A DNA stretch of 63,375 nt from positions 1 through 63,375 of the forward strand of contig NZ_BAJW01000013.1 of the NCBI RefSeq assembly GCF_000613905.1, in the 5' to 3' direction. Source of the DNA: Acetobacter persici JCM 25330. Lineage in GTDB: Bacteria; Pseudomonadota; Alphaproteobacteria; Acetobacterales; Acetobacteraceae. This document shows, piece after piece, positions 59,263 through 63,375 of this stretch; the stretch's first letter is position 1, and every line of letters starts with the position of its first letter. Below the pieces are notes generated by a model. That model did no database searches. It saw only the letters and a program-made list of their open reading frames with translations, and was not told where the DNA came from. Made by a program: the position numbers and the translations under genes.

Positions 59263-61607
59263 CTAGTCGGCGGCTTCCTCTTCGCGTTCGTTACCGCGCT
59301 CGTCTTCTTTTGCGCTGCCGGGCACTTTGCTCGGCAGGATATCGAACACAAGGGCGTCATTCTTCAGACCGATTTTTACAGCGCCGCCTTTGGTCAGTTT
59401 GCCAAACAGCAGTTCTTCCGCCAGCGGTTTTTTGATGAACTCCTGAATGACACGCCCAAGCGGACGTGCGCCATACAGCCGGTCATACCCACGCTCTGCC
59501 AGCCACTCCTTGGCGGCGGAAGACAGTTCGATCGTCACGTTGCGGTCCGCAAGCTGCGCTTCAAGCTGAAGCACAAACTTCTCAACCACGCAGCCCACTG
59601 TTTCCGGCGTGAGGTTGGCAAACGGGATAATGGCGTCCAGACGGTTGCGGAATTCCGGGGTGAACAGGCGTTTGATCGCCTCTTCATCTTCCCCGATCCG
59701 CGCATCCCGGCCAAAACCAATGGCTTCCTTGCTGAGGTCAGCCGCCCCGGCATTGGTCGTCATGATCAGGATGACATTCCGGAAATCCACCGTCTTGCCG
59801 TTATGGTCCGTCAGCCGCCCGTGATCCATCACCTGCAACAGCACGTTGTAGAGGTCGGGGTGCGCCTTCTCGATTTCGTCCAGCAGCAGAACCGCATGCG
59901 GATGCTGGTCAATCGCGTCCGTCAGCAGACCGCCCTGATCAAACCCGACATAGCCCGGAGGGGCCCCCAGCAGGCGTGAGATAGAGTGCCGCTCCATATA
60001 TTCGGACATATCAAAGCGGATCAGCTCAATCCCCAGCGTGGTGGACAACTGCCGCGCCACCTCGGTTTTCCCCACACCTGTCGGCCCGGAGAAGAGATAG
60101 TTCCCAATCGGCTTTTCAGGGTCACGCAGGCCAGCGCGGGAAAGTTTGATGGCGGCGGAAAGCGTATCAATCGCCTGATCCTGCCCGAACACCATGCCCT
60201 TGAGGTCACGCTCCAGAGACCGCAGCACTTCCTTATCATCCGCCGAGATGCTTTTGGGCGGAATACGGGCGATGCGGGCAATGATATCTTCCACATCCTT
60301 CAGGTTGACGGTTTTACGCCGCCGCCCTTCCGGCTGAAGCATCCGGGACGCCCCCACCTCATCAATCACGTCAATCGCCTTATCGGGCAACTTGCGGTCA
60401 TGAATATATTTGGCGGACAATTCCACGGCCCCACGGATCGCATCATCCGTGTAGCGCACCTTATGGTGTTTTTCGTAGCTGCTCTTCAGCCCGCGCAGGA
60501 TTTTGACGGCATCATCCACACTCGGTTCCGGCACATCAATTTTCTGGAACCGGCGCACCAGAGCACGGTCCTTTTCAAAATGCTGGCGGAATTCCTTGTA
60601 AGTTGTGGAGCCAATGCAGCGCAGCGTGCCCGCGGCCAGAGCAGGCTTGAGCAGGTTGGAGGCATCCATCGCGCCGCCGGATGTCGCACCAGCGCCGATC
60701 ACGGTATGGATTTCGTCAATAAACAGGATGCCGTGCGGGTCCTGATCCAGCTCTGTCACCACAGCTTTCAGGCGTTCTTCAAAATCCCCACGGTAGCGGG
60801 TGCCAGCCAGCAACGCACCCATATCCAGAGAATAGATGGTGGACTGCAACAGCACTTCCGGCACGTTACCTTCCACAATGCGGCGGGCCAGACCTTCGGC
60901 AATGGCGGTCTTCCCTACACCCGGATCCCCCACGTAAAGCGGGTTGTTCTTGGTGCGGCGGCACAGGATCTGGATCGTGCGCTCAATTTCCTCATCCCGC
61001 CCGATCAGCGGATCAACCTTACCGGCTTCCGCTTGGTGTTCAGGTTGACGCAATAGGTGGAGAGCGCGTCCTGATTTTTCTGGGCGCGGCTTTCCCCACG
61101 CTCCGCGTCCTCGCCTTTTTCGGGCCCCGGCGTGCTGTTGCTGCCCGTGACAGGGCGGCGTGTTGAACGGTCCGGCGCCTTCGCAATGCCGTGAGACAGG
61201 AAATTGACAGCATCAAGCCGCGTCATGTCCTGCAATTGCAGGAAATAGACGGCATGGCTTTCACGCTCGGCAAACAGCGCGACAAGCACATTCGCCCCTG
61301 TCACTTCATCCCGCCCGGTGGACTGGACGTGAATAGCCGCACGCTGAATGACGCGCTGGAACGCGGCTGTGGGTTTGGGTTCGGTCGGGCGGTCCGAAGC
61401 CAGCCCGGCCAGATCCTTATCAAGAAAACCTGTGAGATCGGTACGCAGGCGTTCAAGATCAACACCACACGCCCGGAACACCGTTACGGCGTCCGCATCA
61501 TCAACCAGGGCAAGCAGCAGATGCTCCAGCGTGGCATATTCATGATGCCGCTCCCCGGCCAGAATAAGCGCCCGATGTAGCGTCTGCTCAAGATTGCGTG
61601 ACAACAT
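59263..61607 (-). CDS. clpA: ATP-dependent Clp protease ATP-binding subunit ClpA, frameshifted
   Basis: AAA+ unfoldase feeding ClpP. The N-terminal Clp repeat domain ([29 protein letters not shown]) is followed by a linker. After a missing base near 61035 (LNTK to [15 protein letters not shown]), AAA module 1 has Walker [15 protein letters not shown] and Walker [13 protein letters not shown]. Module 2 has [16 protein letters not shown] and [13 protein letters not shown]. The D2 small domain ends in an acidic/basic tail. Corrected length 781 aa. clpS lies upstream on the same strand and adapts ClpA to N-end-rule substrates. Confidence 0.94.
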
Positions 61608-61760
61608 GACGAGACGCTCCTTTCCCCCGATGCCCAGAGTGCGGTGACTATGACCGCCACCGCGTCTGGTACCTTCACATCATATTTGGCTGCTTTGCGA
61701 GGAATTGCGAGTCACAACTGCACAAAAAATGGCATGTGTGCTTTTTCTGCTGCTCCGCAC

Positions 61761-62141
61761 TCAGTCCTTTTCAAGCGTGCATTGCAGGGGGTGCTGGTTC
61801 TGCCGGGCCAGATCCATCACCTGCGTGACTTTTGTCTCGGCCACTTCATAGGTGAAAACACCGCATACCCCCACGCCGCGTTTGTGCACGTTGAGCATGA
61901 TGCTGGTGGCTTCATCCCGAGTCTTCTGAAAAAACCGCTCCAGCACATGCACGACGAATTCCATCGGCGTGTAATCATCATTCAGCATCAGAACTTTATA
62001 CATGGCCGGTTTGCGGGTTTTGGGGCGCGCACGCACCACCACACCCACATCATTCAGATCATCGCCCGAATCGGCCCCTCCTGCATCACGCCGGGAGGGC
62101 CCGTTACCCGCATGCAGGACTGAAAAATGACGCGATACCAT
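61761..62141 (-). CDS. clpS: Adaptor protein ClpS
   Basis: Delivers N-end-rule substrates to ClpA. The core is [28 protein letters not shown] (substrate-pocket Asn-Asp and Met) followed by [28 protein letters not shown], the standard fold. The N-terminal extension is flexible and of the usual length. I take the Met at 62141 ([10 protein letters not shown]); a start 14 codons upstream is possible. Intact, 153 bases upstream of clpA. Confidence 0.93.
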   Translation of the reverse strand: MVSRHFSVLHAGNGPSRRDAGGADSGDDLNDVGVVVRARPKTRKPAMYKVLMLNDDYTPMEFVVHVLERFFQKTRDEATSIMLNVHKRGVGVCGVFTYEVAETKVTQVMDLARQNQHPLQCTLEKD

Positions 62142-62419
62142 CGGGCTAGAACTCCGGCTCCGGTTTCTGACAGAAAAAATCATGCCACATCATATTGGTA
62201 TTCCCCTGAGGGATGGAAGAGGCTTAGGGGCTGACAATCGTTCCAAAATCAAGACAATACCGGGGCAAATGCCTTATTTATGCCACATGCCAGACTGACA
62301 TTTCACGCAGAATACCCCCGCGCCAGAGTCCGGACTGTCCAGATTTCTTATAGACGCGGTCTTATTATCTGAAGTACCACACTTAAATATCCTGAAGAAG
62401 AACCAGGTAGGATCGCGCA
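62142..62419. other. Divergent intergenic region clpS / carboxypeptidase
   Basis: Roughly 280 bases with no supported gene. Presumed promoters for both neighbours; I could not place -35/-10 elements with confidence. Confidence 0.4.
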
Positions 62420-63375
62420 GTGTCAGACAGTTACGCAGCAGGAGACGGGACAGGCCGCCGCAAACAGGCTGGAATTTCACACAAACGCCGCTCCGGGCTG
62501 CGCAAATGGGCTGGTCTGCTTGCTGGCGTGGCACTGGGCAGCTTTGCAACCCAGCGCGCAGCCCACGCACAGTATGCCGGGCAACTCAGCTCCATTGTGA
62601 TGGATGCCAGAACAGGCGCCGTTCTCTCTCAGGACGATCCCGACCTGCGCCGCTACCCGGCAAGCCTGACAAAACTGATGACGCTGTATATGGCGTTCTC
62701 CGCCCTGCGCGCTGGTACCATTACGCTTGATCAGACGATCCCTGTCTCCATTCATGCGTCTACTATGGAACCCTCCAAACTCGGTCTGGTTCCCGGCTCT
62801 CGCCTTACGGTAGAGCAGGCCATGCTGGCGCTGGTGACAAAGTCCGCCAATGATGCCGCCTGCGCTCTGGGTGAGTTCCTGGGTGGCGGCAGTGAGCCGC
62901 AGTTTGCCGCCATGATGACGCAGCAGGCCCGCGCACTGGGCATGAGCAACACCACCTTCCGTAACGCCTCCGGCCTGCCGGACCCGGACCAGCTCACCAC
63001 CGCGCGGGATCTGGCCGTGCTGGCCCGCCATATCGTGACGGACTTCCCCGAGGACTATCACTATTTCTCGGTGGCTGCGTTCCGCTTCCACGGGCGCATG
63101 ATCCCCAACCATAACCCCATGCTGAAGGCCTATGTCGGCGCTGATGGCATGAAGACGGGCTACACGCAGGAAGCAGGCCGCAACCTCGTTACCTCCGCCA
63201 TCCGCAATAATGTGCGGCTGGTTGGTGTGGTGCTGGGCGCTTCCTCCAATGTGCAGCGCACGCTGGCCATGGCCGATCAGCTTGACCGCGGGTTTGATGC
63301 GGAAGGCGTGGCCCCGGTTGCGCGTCCGCTGGTGCTGGCCCGCAACACCGTCTCCCCCCGCCATACGCGCGGTGG
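62420..63375 (+). CDS. D-alanyl-D-alanine carboxypeptidase (DacA/DacF-like), 3' end outside window
   Basis: Penicillin-binding protein of the S11 family that trims peptidoglycan stem peptides. A basic N terminus and hydrophobic helix (WAGLLAGVALGSFATQRAAHA) form the signal peptide. The active-site motifs are all present: SLTK (nucleophile Ser) in RRYPASLTKLM, SAN in LVTKSANDAACALG, and KTG in GADGMKTGYTQEAGRNL. The start is probably the GTG at 62420. The frame is open to the right edge, so the C-terminal domain is missing from view. Divergent from clpS with about 280 bases between. Confidence 0.92.
   Translation, partial: MSDSYAAGDGTGRRKQAGISHKRRSGLRKWAGLLAGVALGSFATQRAAHAQYAGQLSSIVMDARTGAVLSQDDPDLRRYPASLTKLMTLYMAFSALRAGTITLDQTIPVSIHASTMEPSKLGLVPGSRLTVEQAMLALVTKSANDAACALGEFLGGGSEPQFAAMMTQQARALGMSNTTFRNASGLPDPDQLTTARDLAVLARHIVTDFPEDYHYFSVAAFRFHGRMIPNHNPMLKAYVGADGMKTGYTQEAGRNLVTSAIRNNVRLVGVVLGASSNVQRTLAMADQLDRGFDAEGVAPVARPLVLARNTVSPRHTRG

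Noticed and set aside
1..63375. Mobile elements, CRISPR arrays, prophage or defence genes
   Set aside because: No transposase, integrase, cas, restriction or toxin-antitoxin gene and no regularly spaced repeats were seen.
1..63375. tRNA or rRNA genes
   Set aside because: I saw no T-loop/anticodon pattern in the intergenic regions by eye; a tRNAscan run would be needed to exclude one.

Overview
This 63.4 kb window is chromosomal DNA of an alphaproteobacterium, most likely an acetic acid bacterium (Acetobacteraceae, Acetobacter-like). The pointers are high GC, a ChvI/ChvG two-component pair, a Fur/Mur-type regulator fused to an ornithine-lipid acyltransferase gene, HisZ, a TIGR03862-type flavoprotein, DUF2076 and a grpE-dnaK-dnaJ heat-shock cluster. 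The family assignment is inference from protein character; no rRNA or other marker is present. I see no transposase, integrase, phage gene, CRISPR array, tRNA or rRNA, so this is housekeeping core genome rather than an accessory island.

Layout. 1-5.2 kb: DUF333 tail, htpG, mazG, argC, an SDR dehydrogenase. 5.3-11.4 kb: acuI-like reductase, CorC/YtfL-type membrane protein, histidine acid phosphatase, glycine-zipper lipoprotein, overlapping mobA-fdhD. 11.4-16.6 kb (minus strand): a phosphate block phoB-phoR-pstS-OprP-type porin, with clear Pho boxes before pstS and before the porin. 16.7-25.2 kb: a small unknown, a VOC protein, then a minus-strand chain trpB-trpA-flavoprotein-HerA ATPase-hisZ-purA. 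25.5-33.2 kb (mostly plus): corA, an unknown exported protein, rho, tusA (minus), fur-olsB, lnt, an XRE regulator. 33.3-39 kb: DUF2076, glyQ-glyS, csaA, DUF1328, an exported duplicated-domain protein. 39.1-47.9 kb (minus): grpE-dnaK-dnaJ-dapB-metK-trmB-purH. 48.1-54.8 kb: chvI-chvG, a RidA protein, rapZ, an MscS channel, a sulfate-binding protein. 55.2-63.4 kb: an alginate-export-type porin, yqgE, ppk2-DUF3465, clpS-clpA and the 5' part of a D-Ala-D-Ala carboxypeptidase.

The most striking sequence-level fact is that 27 of 57 genes are interrupted by single-base frameshifts (29 in total; 25 look like one missing base, usually in a short homopolymer). The broken genes include essential ones (purA, glyS, metK, rho, lnt, dnaJ). 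In each case the second frame continues the same protein family and restoring the base gives a normal family length, so I read these as sequencing or assembly indels, not biology, and annotate each gene across its whole span.

Functionally the window joins protein quality control (htpG, grpE-dnaK-dnaJ, clpS-clpA, csaA), envelope signalling and lipids (chvIG, lnt, olsB, carboxypeptidase), phosphate economy (phoBR, pstS, porin, acid phosphatase, ppk2) and biosynthesis (trp, arg, his, pur, lysine, SAM). I found no convincing undescribed multi-gene system. The best second-look items are the Pho-box architecture, the palindromes at acuI and ppk2, the repeat-encoded CorA linker, the replacement of hprK by a RidA gene next to rapZ, and a few unknown exported proteins.
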